This document shows, in pieces, positions 8,028 to 17,242 of a stretch of DNA of 64,000 nucleotides; the stretch's first letter is position 1, and every line of letters begins with the position of its first letter. The position numbers and the translations under genes were made by a program. The stretch is from Bernardetia sp. MNP-M8 (GTDB lineage: Bacteria > Bacteroidota > Bacteroidia > Cytophagales > Bernardetiaceae). The stretch is taken from the NCBI RefSeq assembly GCF_037126285.1, contig NZ_CP147012.1, positions 1,178,001 through 1,242,000 on the forward strand. The letters run 5' to 3'. The notes under the pieces are model-generated. The model was not told the origin of the DNA. It did not search any database and saw only the letters and a list, made by a program, of their open reading frames with translations.

Positions 8028-9995
8028 TTATTTTTTAATAAATTTCTTTGTCAAAACCTCTCCTGTCTGTACATTAGAAACTCTCAAGATATATAATCCT
8101 TTCGAAAAGTTAGATAGGTTTTGATTAAAATTCTGAATTCCTTTTTGATAACTTTCAGTAGTTGCAGCAACAGACTTTCCATTGCTATCAAAAATTTCTA
8201 TTTGAAGTTCTGAATTAGAAGAAGGAACTGCAAAAACAAAATTAATTGAGTTTTGAGCAGGATTTGGATACATCTTTTGAATCTCAAAACTTGTAATTAT
8301 ACCTTGATTATCAATGGCTATTGTTTTGGTATAAGTAAATGTTCCATCCAAATCTACTTGTTTCAATCTATAATAGTTTATTCCTATCTGTGGTTCAGCA
8401 TCCCAATACTGATAGAGTTGATTTTCCATTTTTTTATTTCCAGACTTCAATTCTCCAATTTTGATAAAATCCATTGCATCACTACTTCTTTCTATTTCAA
8501 AATGAGAAGTATTAAACTCTCTAGCTGTTGCCCAATGCAATAAGTTTTGTTCTTTTACTTTTTCGCCTCCAAATTCGGTTAGTTCTAAAGGTAAGACAAC
8601 ACAATCTAAGCCTGCTGTTCCTGAAAAACCAATGTCAAAACCAATACCTGTGGCACTAAAGTTATTAATTACAATATAATATCTTTCTCCAGCAATTACA
8701 TTCAAATCACTGTTAAAAGGATTTCCTGGACCAGGTGGTTGAGAGTTATTTGTTCCTCCGTTTGCTGTACTTATACCTGTTGTTCCTCCTGCTCCAGTAC
8801 TAGAACTAGCATTACAAGACACACTATTTCCTCCAACTACATCTGCACACGTATTAGCACGAAAAAGATTAAAATCATAGTCATCTCCTCCTGGATTTTG
8901 AGAATCTATTATTAATCCTAGAGTTCCAGTAGTTTGAATCTCAAAATTTAGCCAAATAGATTGTAATTCTGTTTCGTCAACCCCTCCTGTAAAACAATTT
9001 CCAATATTGCTATCTACTGCACCAGGACCAAAACTATTTGTATTAAAAGAAGAACTGCTACATAAAGGAAAACTGACATCACAATCTGAATATTGGTTTT
9101 GAACACAAATATTCATTGTTCCTTCTCCACCATTTTTTCTCCAAACTCTCAAATAATAGGTATTTCCACCTACTAATCCATATTCTAATATTTGAGACAT
9201 ATTTCCTGTTCCACTATTGTCATCACAAGCGACAAAAGTAAGTGTACCACAAGTTCCATCTGTTGAACGATACAATTCCATTCCACTATCTGTAATAGAG
9301 CCAGCTTGTGTATTTATAACAGCTTGACCTCCAGCAGGAGCAATAAATTTATACCACACATCTTGAGAACCCGTTCCTCCTCCACAAGTAGGATTTGGCA
9401 AACCACTATAAGTAGCATTTACATTGGTGATTGAAGAAAATGTACACTCAAATTGCCCCACAGGTAAATCAAATGCTCCTGTACATTCGTCATTGGCTGG
9501 TGGTGGTGGTGGTGGATCTCCAAAAACACACATATTCCCAGTCATATTTCCACTACTACCATCATTAAAACGTATTATTCTTATCAAATAAGTTACTCCT
9601 ACTACAGTAGTTATCACCATTGACTCTGTTCCTCCATTACCGAAAGCATCTGCACAAGCACCTGCTATCTGTGTACCTCCACAACCACCTTGATAAACAG
9701 CTATGGCAACGTCTCTAGCACTAGCTGCTGCTACAGTTGTCGAAGTAGAATTTGCTACAAAAGAGACCCAACCGTCTTCTCTAATATTACCATTAGTGAC
9801 ACATGATGTGTTGGCAACAGTATTATCCCTTGTGAAACTTCCAGGAACAGAAAATGGAATAGCTACACAAGTAGTTGAAGGGGAAATGGAAGTAGCAGTA
9901 GCACAAGTATTAGACTGTGCATTTGTATTTGTAGTGAAAAAGCAAAACAGTAAAGTAATTGCTAAGTAATAAAATAAGTAGTTTCTATTTTTCAT
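8028..9995 (-). CDS. T9SS-exported protein with PPC-like domains, paralogue 1
   Basis: 655 residues. The signal peptide covers about residues 1-26 (LAITLLFCFFTTNTNAQ). Three Cys-rich beta-sandwich segments follow: ~27-165, ~168-303 (CTGAFDLPVG ... DVWYKFIAPAGGQ ... TYYLRVWR, like bacterial pre-peptidase C-terminal domains) and ~304-475. A conserved Cytophagales pre-CTD segment comes next (LLHWATAREFNTSHFEIERS ... INYYRLKQVDLDGTFTYT). The last ~80 residues are a T9SS type A sorting domain (MYPNPAQNSINF ... GLYILRVSNVQTGEVLTKKFIKK). Inference: secreted or surface-attached; no catalytic motif seen, so perhaps adhesive. Paralogue of 10103-12055. Confidence 0.85.
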   Translation of the reverse strand: MKNRNYLFYYLAITLLFCFFTTNTNAQSNTCATATSISPSTTCVAIPFSVPGSFTRDNTVANTSCVTNGNIREDGWVSFVANSTSTTVAAASARDVAIAVYQGGCGGTQIAGACADAFGNGGTESMVITTVVGVTYLIRIIRFNDGSSGNMTGNMCVFGDPPPPPPANDECTGAFDLPVGQFECTFSSITNVNATYSGLPNPTCGGGTGSQDVWYKFIAPAGGQAVINTQAGSITDSGMELYRSTDGTCGTLTFVACDDNSGTGNMSQILEYGLVGGNTYYLRVWRKNGGEGTMNICVQNQYSDCDVSFPLCSSSSFNTNSFGPGAVDSNIGNCFTGGVDETELQSIWLNFEIQTTGTLGLIIDSQNPGGDDYDFNLFRANTCADVVGGNSVSCNASSSTGAGGTTGISTANGGTNNSQPPGPGNPFNSDLNVIAGERYYIVINNFSATGIGFDIGFSGTAGLDCVVLPLELTEFGGEKVKEQNLLHWATAREFNTSHFEIERSSDAMDFIKIGELKSGNKKMENQLYQYWDAEPQIGINYYRLKQVDLDGTFTYTKTIAIDNQGIITSFEIQKMYPNPAQNSINFVFAVPSSNSELQIEIFDSNGKSVAATTESYQKGIQNFNQNLSNFSKGLYILRVSNVQTGEVLTKKFIKK

Positions 9996-10102
9996 ATTTT
10001 TTCTAATAATTAAGCGACCTCATGATATAAAATAACGTAGAGCTAGTAATAGGTATTGCACTATGCCTGAACAAATTACACTTTTTAGTAGCTTCAAAAA
10101 AA

Positions 10103-12055
10103 TTACTTTTTAACGAATTTCTCTGTCAAAACTTGCCCTGTTTTAAGATTTGAAATTCTCACAATATATAACCCTTTTACAAAAGAAGATAGATTTTGAT
10201 TAAAACTCTGAATTCCCTTTTGATAATTTTCAGTAGTTGCAACAACAGACTTTCCATTGTTATCAAAAATTTCTATTTGAAGTTCTGAATTAGAAGCAGG
10301 AACTGCAAAAACAAGATTAATTGCATTTTGAGCAGGGTTTGGATATATTTTATGAATCTCAAAATTTGTAATTATTCCTTGATTATCAACATTAATGGTT
10401 TTGGTATAGGTAAAAGTGCCATCCAAATCTACTTGCTTTAGTCTATAATAATTGATTCCTATTTGTGGTTCTTTATCCCAATACTGATAAATTTGATTTT
10501 CATTTTTTTTATTTCCACATTTTAGCTCTCCAATGTTTATAAAATCCATTGCATCATTACTTCTTTCAATTTCAAAATGAGAGGTATTGAATTCTCTAGC
10601 TGTTGCCCAATGCAATAGATTTTGATCTTTTACTTTTTCTCCTCTAAATTCGGTAAGTTCTAAAGGCAAGACAACACAATCTAGTCCTGCTGTTCCTGTA
10701 AAATCAAGATCAAATCCTGAACTAGAATTTTCAAAGTTATTGATTAATAGAAAATAACGTTCTCCTGCTAATACAGGAATATCTGCATTAATATTTGTTC
10801 CTCCTGCATTTTGTGAATTAGAACTACCTCCATTTGCTCCTGTATCTCCAGGGCTTACATCATCTGAATAGTTACAAGATATTACTGTACCATTTGCATT
10901 GATATTCGTACAAAAAGAACCTTCATCTCTATATAAAATAAAATCATAATCATCCGAATCTACTTGTGGAGAAATAATAAATTGCAAATCACCAGAAGTT
11001 TGTATCTCAAAATTTACCCATACAGATTGTCTTTCTGTATTATCACTTCCTGTGAAACAATTCCCTACATTAGTATCTGTATTACCTTCGCCAAAACTAT
11101 TTGTATTAAATGAGGAACTACTACATAAAGGCAAACTTACATCACAGTCTGAATATTGATTTTGAACACAAATGTCCAATGTTCCTTCTCCTCCTCCAAA
11201 CTCCCACACACGTAAATAATATGTATCTCCTCCTGTTAAATTATATTCTAATATCCTTGGCATTGTTCCAGCTCCCCCATCATCATCACATTCTACTGAG
11301 GCAAGTGAGCCACAAGTTCCATCAGGAGCGTGATAAAGTTCCATTACAGCGTCTGTAATAGAGCCTGCTTGTGTATCAATAACAACCTGCCCTCCAGCAG
11401 GAGCTACAAATTTGTACCAAACATCTTGAGCACCTGCTGCAGTACATGAAGGGTCACCACCAAAAGTATTACTATATGTACCTCCTGTATTTGTTATTTC
11501 TCCAAAAGTACATTCAAACTGTCCTACATTTAAATCAAAAGCTCCTGTACATTCATCGTTGGCTGGAGGAGATGACAGACAAATATTTCCATCCATTGAA
11601 TTTGTAGCTGCAAGATTATTTCCTCTACGTGTGAGTCGGACAAAATAAATATCTCCATTTATGGTAGGAACAGTTAATATTTCTGTTTGATTATTTCCTC
11701 CTCCTGCATTTGTACAATTTTCTTCTACTAAAGCCCCACAAGCTCCTGAATAAACTGCTAAGACTAAATTTCTATTAGTTGTTGCTTCAATTGTAACATC
11801 ATTTCCATTTCCTTGAAAAGAAAACCAACCATCTCTCACTGTGTTAGTTGCATCTAATCCTCCACAACTTATAGTTTCTCCACTAGGAGTAAATGCTGGA
11901 AAAGTTATTGAATACGAAGGATTAGCACAATTTGGCAAAACATCAAGCAATGGAGCTCCTGCACAAGTATTTGATTGTGCATATATATTTGAATTGAAAA
12001 AGCAAGGCAGTAAAATAATTATTAAAAATTCAAGTAAGTATTTCTTGTTTCTCAT
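10103..12055 (-). CDS. T9SS-exported protein with PPC-like domains, paralogue 2
   Basis: 650 residues with the same architecture as the downstream neighbour: signal peptide (EFLIIILLPCFFNSNIYAQ), Cys-containing beta modules with the hallmark DVWYKFVAPAGGQVVIDTQ, the ELTEFRGEKVKDQNLLHWA pre-CTD segment, and a T9SS type A sorting domain (IYPNPAQNAINLVF ... GLYIVRISNLKTGQVLTEKFVKK). The C-terminal ~180 residues are almost identical to paralogue 1, while the N-terminal ~160 are strongly diverged. The 107-bp spacing and same strand suggest tandem duplication and possible co-expression. Confidence 0.85.
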   Translation of the reverse strand: MRNKKYLLEFLIIILLPCFFNSNIYAQSNTCAGAPLLDVLPNCANPSYSITFPAFTPSGETISCGGLDATNTVRDGWFSFQGNGNDVTIEATTNRNLVLAVYSGACGALVEENCTNAGGGNNQTEILTVPTINGDIYFVRLTRRGNNLAATNSMDGNICLSSPPANDECTGAFDLNVGQFECTFGEITNTGGTYSNTFGGDPSCTAAGAQDVWYKFVAPAGGQVVIDTQAGSITDAVMELYHAPDGTCGSLASVECDDDGGAGTMPRILEYNLTGGDTYYLRVWEFGGGEGTLDICVQNQYSDCDVSLPLCSSSSFNTNSFGEGNTDTNVGNCFTGSDNTERQSVWVNFEIQTSGDLQFIISPQVDSDDYDFILYRDEGSFCTNINANGTVISCNYSDDVSPGDTGANGGSSNSQNAGGTNINADIPVLAGERYFLLINNFENSSSGFDLDFTGTAGLDCVVLPLELTEFRGEKVKDQNLLHWATAREFNTSHFEIERSNDAMDFINIGELKCGNKKNENQIYQYWDKEPQIGINYYRLKQVDLDGTFTYTKTINVDNQGIITNFEIHKIYPNPAQNAINLVFAVPASNSELQIEIFDNNGKSVVATTENYQKGIQSFNQNLSSFVKGLYIVRISNLKTGQVLTEKFVKK

Positions 12056-12177
12056 AAGTAGTTAAGTGTTTTAATTTATGTTTTTGCTAAAAATAATCAT
12101 AAATTTTATTTTTAGAGTAATTTTATCATAAAAAACACTAATTTACTAAAAAAAGAATCAAACAATCACAATATCAA

Positions 12178-12900
12178 TCAGTTACGCTGAGTTATTTTGA
12201 AGCCAACACGAGGAATATTCTCTATTTGGATAGTATCATCTTCTTTCAAATATTTGCGAAGTCTTGAAATAAAAACATCCAAACTCCTTCCCAAAAAATA
12301 ATCATCATCACCCCAAAGTTTGTTTAGAATAAATTCTCTTCTCAAAACTTGTTCTTTATTCTGACAAAACAGATTTAATAATTCGCTTTCTCTTGAAGTA
12401 AGTGTATATTTTTTTTGAGAAGGAGAAAGTAAAGACAAATTTTTCACATCAAAAAGATAACTTCCTAATTCTATAGTAGTATTTTCTGAAATAAAATTTT
12501 GAGCAGAATTAGCTTGAGAGCCAACTGAACGCCTTAAAAATATTTCTATTTTCAAAACTAACTCTTCTATGCTAAAAGGCTTTGTAAGGTAATCATCAGC
12601 ACCAATTCGGAGTGCATGCAGACGGTCTTCTTGAAGAGATTTGGCAGTCAGAAAAAGAATAGGAATGTCTTTATTTTTTGCTCTTACTTTTTTGGCTAAC
12701 TCAAAACCATCTAGTTTTGGAAGCATAACATCAAAAATACATAAGTCAAAATTATTTTCTACAAAAATTTCAAAGGCTGTTTGTCCATCTTTTATCCATT
12801 CAATTTGGTAGCCTTCTAAACTCAAGTGGTCTTTTACTACAAAACCTAATGTAGCATCGTCTTCTACAAATAATATTTTTTTTTGACTTTGTATGTTCAT
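12178..12900 (-). CDS. OmpR/PhoB-type response regulator
   Basis: 240 residues. The receiver domain (~8-125) has acidic pocket D14/D15, phosphoacceptor D57 (LCIFDVMLPKLDG), T85 and K107 (LTKPF). The C-terminal winged-helix DNA-binding domain (~140-238) shows LTSRESELLNLFCQN and GRSLDVFISRLRKYL. A transcription factor answering a sensor kinase, but no kinase is adjacent, so it is an orphan here. It starts 14 bp after the stop of the lipoprotein esterase on the same strand, so the two are probably co-transcribed. Confidence 0.93.
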   Translation of the reverse strand: MNIQSQKKILFVEDDATLGFVVKDHLSLEGYQIEWIKDGQTAFEIFVENNFDLCIFDVMLPKLDGFELAKKVRAKNKDIPILFLTAKSLQEDRLHALRIGADDYLTKPFSIEELVLKIEIFLRRSVGSQANSAQNFISENTTIELGSYLFDVKNLSLLSPSQKKYTLTSRESELLNLFCQNKEQVLRREFILNKLWGDDDYFLGRSLDVFISRLRKYLKEDDTIQIENIPRVGFKITQRN

Positions 12901-12914
12901 TTTATAGATAATAT

Positions 12915-13790
12915 TTATTTCAAATGAATACGAATAAAGGCTGTAGATTTTTCAAGTGCATCTAAAATATTAGCTTCATTAAATCCATGTCCCTCTTCTG
13001 GATAAATATAATATTCGTTTGTAACATTAAACTGACTTAGAGTTTCTTTTAACACTTCGCCTTGTTGAAAAGGAACTAATGTATCTACACCACCATAGAA
13101 CATAATAGTAGGAGGAGATTGAGAATTAATAGCATACTTTGGACTAATATTTTCAAAATAAGTAGCATCATTTTCAACTGTTTTTCCTGTCAAAAGTTGT
13201 ATTGCTAAAGCAATTTGTTGAGTTTCTGGATTTGGGCTATTCGTGTAGGAAGAATGTAGAAAATCAGTAGGCCCTACTACATCACAAACTACCTTTACTT
13301 GATTTTCTTTATCATACTTATAACTGTACAACATGGATAAATGCGCTCCTGCACTTACTCCCACAAAGGCATATTGATTCAAAATTCCGTATTCTTGACT
13401 TTTATTTTTTAAATCCTCAATTATACTTTTTATATCCTCAATTTGCATAGGAAAAGGTTCTCTAGTGAAATTGGCTAGTCTATAATTGATATTTACGACT
13501 GCATATTCAGGTGCAAAAGTTTTTAGATAATCATAAATTCCATTCATATCAGCCTTATCTCCTTCTACCCAAGCTCCTCCGTGTACTAAAACAACTACTT
13601 TGGTTTTAGCAGAACTACGTTGTTTGGGCAAATAAATATCGTATTTTTGCTGTGCGTCGTCTCCATAAGCAACATCTTGAAGTTCTTTTTCTTGTTCAAA
13701 GGTAGTAGTTTCTTTTTCAGAATTAGTGTCTTCACAAGATGACAAGAAAATCACAAAAATAAATAGATATAAAAAATATTTTTTTTTCAT
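12915..13790 (-). CDS. Lipoprotein alpha/beta-hydrolase, acetyl-esterase (BD-FAE-like) type
   Basis: 291 residues. A lipoprotein signal ends at LSSC (C19), so the enzyme is anchored in the envelope. The alpha/beta-hydrolase core has the oxyanion motif HGGAW (70-74), nucleophile S146 in GVSAG, probable acid D236 (GGVDTLVP) and H268 (EEGHGF). Family members deacetylate or hydrolyse small esters, often of polysaccharides; the substrate here is unknown. It lies upstream of, and likely in operon with, the response regulator. Confidence 0.88.
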   Translation of the reverse strand: MKKKYFLYLFIFVIFLSSCEDTNSEKETTTFEQEKELQDVAYGDDAQQKYDIYLPKQRSSAKTKVVVLVHGGAWVEGDKADMNGIYDYLKTFAPEYAVVNINYRLANFTREPFPMQIEDIKSIIEDLKNKSQEYGILNQYAFVGVSAGAHLSMLYSYKYDKENQVKVVCDVVGPTDFLHSSYTNSPNPETQQIALAIQLLTGKTVENDATYFENISPKYAINSQSPPTIMFYGGVDTLVPFQQGEVLKETLSQFNVTNEYYIYPEEGHGFNEANILDALEKSTAFIRIHLK

Positions 13791-13828
13791 TATTTCAAAG
13801 TTTAATTAATTCAAAAAATTCGTTTTTG

Positions 13829-13862
13829 CTCAACTGTCAACAAGGTCTGAACCGTTGTTGAG
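13829..13862. repeat. Intergenic palindrome, CTCAACGA family (member a)
   Basis: CTCAAC at the left end pairs with GTTGAG at the right end, with a GTCAAC/CCGTTG inner pairing. It sits between two minus-strand genes. It resembles the elements at 30856-30887, 30905-30939, 41615-41646 and 43922-43959. Confidence 0.6.
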
Positions 13863-13875
13863 GATTTATGAAACC

Positions 13876-15054
13876 TTATCTTACCCTAGAAAAAGCCTCA
13901 AAAACCCAGTTCAAAATCACCATCATAAATGCTTGAAGAGGAACACCAATCACAAAAGGTACAAAATAATTCATCAGTCGCCATGACTCTTCTACTTTAT
14001 AATAATGTTTTCTACTCCACCAACAATACCAGTATTCAGAACAACAGGTGCGACACAATTCATCTGTTCCAAATAAAAATTCACTCAAAACAAGCGAAGG
14101 GATAACAACAATAAGTGTAGCAAAAATAACTTTATTATGGAAGACAAAAGGTAGACTTTTACCTTTTTTCTTACGATTTCTTGCTGTTCTTTTTTCTGTC
14201 AGTTTGGGGAAAAGTTTGCGTTTGAATCCCCACATTATCACTAAAGTAGTCAGAATAGGCACAAACCAATACAAATGACCATAATGAATATGTTCTTTTA
14301 CAAGCCAACGAGTATGATTGTCAATTTGTGCGGTCAGCACTTTTGCATTAAACCAACTTAACATAAAGCCAATAAAAACAAATACAAAGGTGAAAAGCAA
14401 AAAATCAGAAAGCCAAGGTTTTTTGGTTTGAGGAAGAATATAGTTTTTATAAAATGCTTTTAATGAGTGTTTTATTGTCCAAAAAGTTTCGTTAAATGCT
14501 CCAGTAAACTTTGAAGAAGTAGAAAAAGAAGGCAAATTATCGATTTCTATATATTGCCTTCCATTTTTTTCAGGTTTGGTTTTATAATACGCATTTAATT
14601 TTTGAGAAGTAACCCAAACATATTTTCCATAGAGTTGATTATCATAAGACTTGCCTTGCTCAACAGCTTCTAAAAATGCTCTTTTTCCTACATCTGCACG
14701 TTTGCATTCTATAATTACCTCATCGTTTTGATGCTGATTATCTGAAAAAATCACAATATCCACAAATCTATAGCTAGAACCCATCTTTACTTTGCGTTCA
14801 AAAGCTATTCTACTAGGAGAGTATTTTTTTTCAGTCACCAATTTTATATATGCCCATGCTCTGACTTCTTCTTCAGGTTCCCAACGTAAGCGCATAGATT
14901 GATGAGGATAAAAAACATAACGGTCTGTTCCTGTTCCATCGAAACGAATGAGTCCTTCCAAAACACCTTGTTTGAGTATTTCAGTCATTTTGTAAGGGTC
15001 TAATGATTTTACAGATTTTCTATTGTTTCTTTTTGAAGTAGAATTTGTAGCCAA
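13876..15054 (-). CDS. HsdR N-terminal (PD-(D/E)xK-like) domain fused to membrane helices
   Basis: 392 residues. Residues ~55-160 match the type I restriction HsdR N-terminal domain (HSDR_N_2 type): VRAWAYIKLVTEKKY, a nuclease-like FVDIVIF (D99), IIECK (E116, K118), then LYGKYVWVTSQ. The C-terminal half holds about four hydrophobic helices (~216-236, 258-277, 305-327, 362-386), a basic stretch (KRTARNRKKKGK) and a cysteine cluster CRTCC...C (334-344). Known: HsdR_N carries the nuclease active site in restriction subunits. Seen: no helicase, methylase or specificity gene nearby. Inference: a membrane-tethered nucleic-acid enzyme or sensor rather than a classical restriction system. Confidence 0.75.
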   Translation of the reverse strand: MATNSTSKRNNRKSVKSLDPYKMTEILKQGVLEGLIRFDGTGTDRYVFYPHQSMRLRWEPEEEVRAWAYIKLVTEKKYSPSRIAFERKVKMGSSYRFVDIVIFSDNQHQNDEVIIECKRADVGKRAFLEAVEQGKSYDNQLYGKYVWVTSQKLNAYYKTKPEKNGRQYIEIDNLPSFSTSSKFTGAFNETFWTIKHSLKAFYKNYILPQTKKPWLSDFLLFTFVFVFIGFMLSWFNAKVLTAQIDNHTRWLVKEHIHYGHLYWFVPILTTLVIMWGFKRKLFPKLTEKRTARNRKKKGKSLPFVFHNKVIFATLIVVIPSLVLSEFLFGTDELCRTCCSEYWYCWWSRKHYYKVEESWRLMNYFVPFVIGVPLQAFMMVILNWVFEAFSRVR

Positions 15055-15238
15055 TTTATTGAAAGAGTTGAATGTGTAAGTTGGATAGAATTGAGCTAGG
15101 ATACAGCTAAACTAAAGTTAATACTAAAAATCCGTTTTTTTTACTAAAAATCCTAACTTTCATTTATCAAAATGACATCTTTTGCTATTTTTTTTGGCAA
15201 AAAAGCAAATTATGTGATTTGTTATAAGCAATTTTATC

Positions 15239-16399
15239 CTAAAACTCTCTCCCTTTCCATTTTACTTTTTTAGTTTTCAAAAAATGAATTCCTACTAAGA
15301 GATATAAAAATTGTTCTAGTAGACAAAAAAGAAAAACTTGCAAAAAAATAGACAAAGAAATTTTGAGCTTTAATTTTACCAAAAATGAAAGAATTAATAA
15401 ATAATTAATCCCCAAAATAGTAAAAACAGCTAGAATCAAATAACTATTCCCACCCAAAAATATTCCTACTACTATCCCTATAAAAAAAATAATTCGAAAC
15501 AAATAAGTAATTAAAAGTCCTTTTTTGATAAAATTAGAAAACTGCCATGCACCACAAAACCAACGATGATGCTGCAAAATCCAATCTTTTAGAGTGAGTT
15601 CGGCTTCTGTAAAAGCTAGAGATTTTGAATTGAAAAGTTGAAGGAAAAATTGATTTTTATTTTTTTGTGGATTGCTTACTTGTCTGACACTCTGAAGTGT
15701 CTGACAATTTTGTTTTTTTTGCTGTTGTCTCCACCAACAACCATTTATATAATTTTGAAAGGCTTTAAAAAGAGCTACATCTTCGGTTACTGAAAATTGA
15801 ATGTTTTCGTAGCCTCCTAGTTCTTGATAGATTTTTTTATCAAATGCAAGATTATTTCCCATTGCTGTTTGTGGAAAACCTAACTTTGAGAAAATAGCTA
15901 AAACTCCCTGTCCGAAAATCCAATCTATTGTTTGAAAATTAGTAAAAAATGATTCTTGATTAATCTTGGGAATTGTCGTTCCCATTACCATTTTTATACT
16001 CTCTTTTTGATAGTATTTTTTTATTAATTCTTGCAGCCAATTTTGGTTTACAAGAATATCAGCATCAAGCAAAATAAGCGTTTCTCCTTCTGATTGATTA
16101 ATTAATTGATGAATAACATTTACTTTGCCTTTCAGATTATTTTGATTTATTTTATTTAATACTTTATCAATTTTGAAATAGGTATAATTTGTATTCTGAT
16201 TTTTCTTAATAAATTCATTTATAATTTCTGCGCTTTTATCATCAGAATTATCATCTCCAAGTAGAATTTCTATTTCAAAATTATTTTTATTCTTTTCACC
16301 TTGGTAAAACTCGTTTATAGCCCTTTTTAAATTCTCTAAACAAGACAAAATTATTCTTTCTTCATTTCGTAGAGCTATTAAAATACTTATTTTTTTCAT
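15239..16399 (-). CDS. Membrane GT2 glycosyltransferase (processive-like)
   Basis: 386 residues. The N-terminal GT-A domain begins ISILIALRNEERII. It has a GDDNSDD motif (48-54), the metal/donor DAD motif (LLDADI, D112/D114) and an acceptor-site QHHRW (like the QxxRW of hyaluronan/cellulose-synthase-type GT2s) near 281. At least three hydrophobic helices follow to the end. Inference: an inner-membrane transferase in glycan or glycolipid synthesis. Odd: residues ~225-246 are a Gln/Asn/Lys-rich insert encoded in part by a 28-bp palindrome (15680-15707). It has no glycosyltransferase neighbour. Confidence 0.85.
   Translation of the reverse strand: MKKISILIALRNEERIILSCLENLKRAINEFYQGEKNKNNFEIEILLGDDNSDDKSAEIINEFIKKNQNTNYTYFKIDKVLNKINQNNLKGKVNVIHQLINQSEGETLILLDADILVNQNWLQELIKKYYQKESIKMVMGTTIPKINQESFFTNFQTIDWIFGQGVLAIFSKLGFPQTAMGNNLAFDKKIYQELGGYENIQFSVTEDVALFKAFQNYINGCWWRQQQKKQNCQTLQSVRQVSNPQKNKNQFFLQLFNSKSLAFTEAELTLKDWILQHHRWFCGAWQFSNFIKKGLLITYLFRIIFFIGIVVGIFLGGNSYLILAVFTILGINYLLILSFLVKLKLKISLSIFLQVFLFCLLEQFLYLLVGIHFLKTKKVKWKGREF
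15680..15707. repeat. 28-bp palindromic element inside the GT2 reading frame
   Basis: TTGTCTGACACT (15680-15691), loop CTGA, AGTGTCTGACAA (15696-15707). The arms pair in 11 of 12 positions. The octamer GTCTGACA also recurs as a direct repeat. It is translated as part of a polar insert and the frame stays intact. Confidence 0.8.
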
Positions 16400-16474
16400 T
16401 TGAAATTATAAGTTATGGGTTGTCACTTTAGAATAGAGGGAGAATGATAATTAAAAAACTCTTGCCTTATCCTT

Positions 16475-17212
16475 TTACAAAATACCTTCAATTTCTCTCC
16501 AACAAGCAATATCATAACTAGCGACAGAATGTTGAGGTGTTTTTTTTAATGGATTATAAAAAATAGTTTTCATTCCTAAAGAGCGTGCGCCCAAAATATC
16601 AGCGTCAAAACTATCTCCAATCATAATAGAGTTTTGAGGTGTAGCGTTAGAGATAGCGAGTGCATGATTGAAAATAATAGGATTAGGTTTGGTAAATCCT
16701 GTACAATCTGATGTAACAATATTCTTAAAAAAATGCAAAATACCTGAATGTTCTAATTTTAGTTTTTGGCTTTCCTCAAAACCATTGGTAAGGATATGAA
16801 GTTGATAACCTTTAGATTGCAAATAAGTAAGCATTTCTAAAACAAAAGGTAAAAGATTGGTCTGACGAGGGCAATTATATTGATATTCGTTTTCTAATTC
16901 TTCCAAAAGATTAGTGTATAGATTCCTATCAAATAGTTCTTCTTTCTTTTTCATTTTATGTAGCTCTTCAAAGATATGTGTAAAACGACGTTGTCTTATC
17001 TTTACTTTGTCTACCAAGCCTTCATGATGTTGTTTCCAAAGAAATTTAGTCGTAGTTTGGAAGGCTTTCAAAAAATCGTCAAAACTTATTTTTTCATTAT
17101 TAATAATTTTATCAGATAATTCATACTTTTGATACAAACTAAATAAAGTTTGTTTAGAATTTTGCTCAAAATCCCATAATGTATGGTCGAGATCAAAGAA
17201 GATATTCAACAT
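16475..17212 (-). CDS. HAD phosphatase, YjjG-type (pyrimidine nucleotidase-like)
   Basis: 245 residues from the chosen ATG at 17212, which gives MLNIFFDLDHTLWDF with nucleophile D7 and acid/base D9 close to the N-terminus as usual. An in-frame ATG at 17269 would add 19 unlikely residues. Later HAD motifs are HILTNGF (motif II), FTKPNP (motif III Lys) and MIGDSFDADILGA (motif IV). The cap region and FDLDHTLWDFE match YjjG, a noncanonical (d)UMP/dTMP 5'-nucleotidase. It is divergent to the DUF885 gene with about 30 bp between start codons. Confidence 0.88.
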   Translation of the reverse strand: MLNIFFDLDHTLWDFEQNSKQTLFSLYQKYELSDKIINNEKISFDDFLKAFQTTTKFLWKQHHEGLVDKVKIRQRRFTHIFEELHKMKKKEELFDRNLYTNLLEELENEYQYNCPRQTNLLPFVLEMLTYLQSKGYQLHILTNGFEESQKLKLEHSGILHFFKNIVTSDCTGFTKPNPIIFNHALAISNATPQNSIMIGDSFDADILGARSLGMKTIFYNPLKKTPQHSVASYDIACWREIEGIL

Positions 17213-17242
17213 AATATTCCCAGCAGAAATACTACGCTCAAT

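Noticed and set aside
13876-15054. Complete type I restriction system
   Set aside because: Only the HsdR N-terminal domain is present. No helicase part, HsdM or HsdS is in the window.
17183-17242. Longer N-terminus for the DUF885 protein
   Set aside because: This stretch is antisense to the HAD catalytic motif of the neighbouring gene, so the open frame there is incidental.
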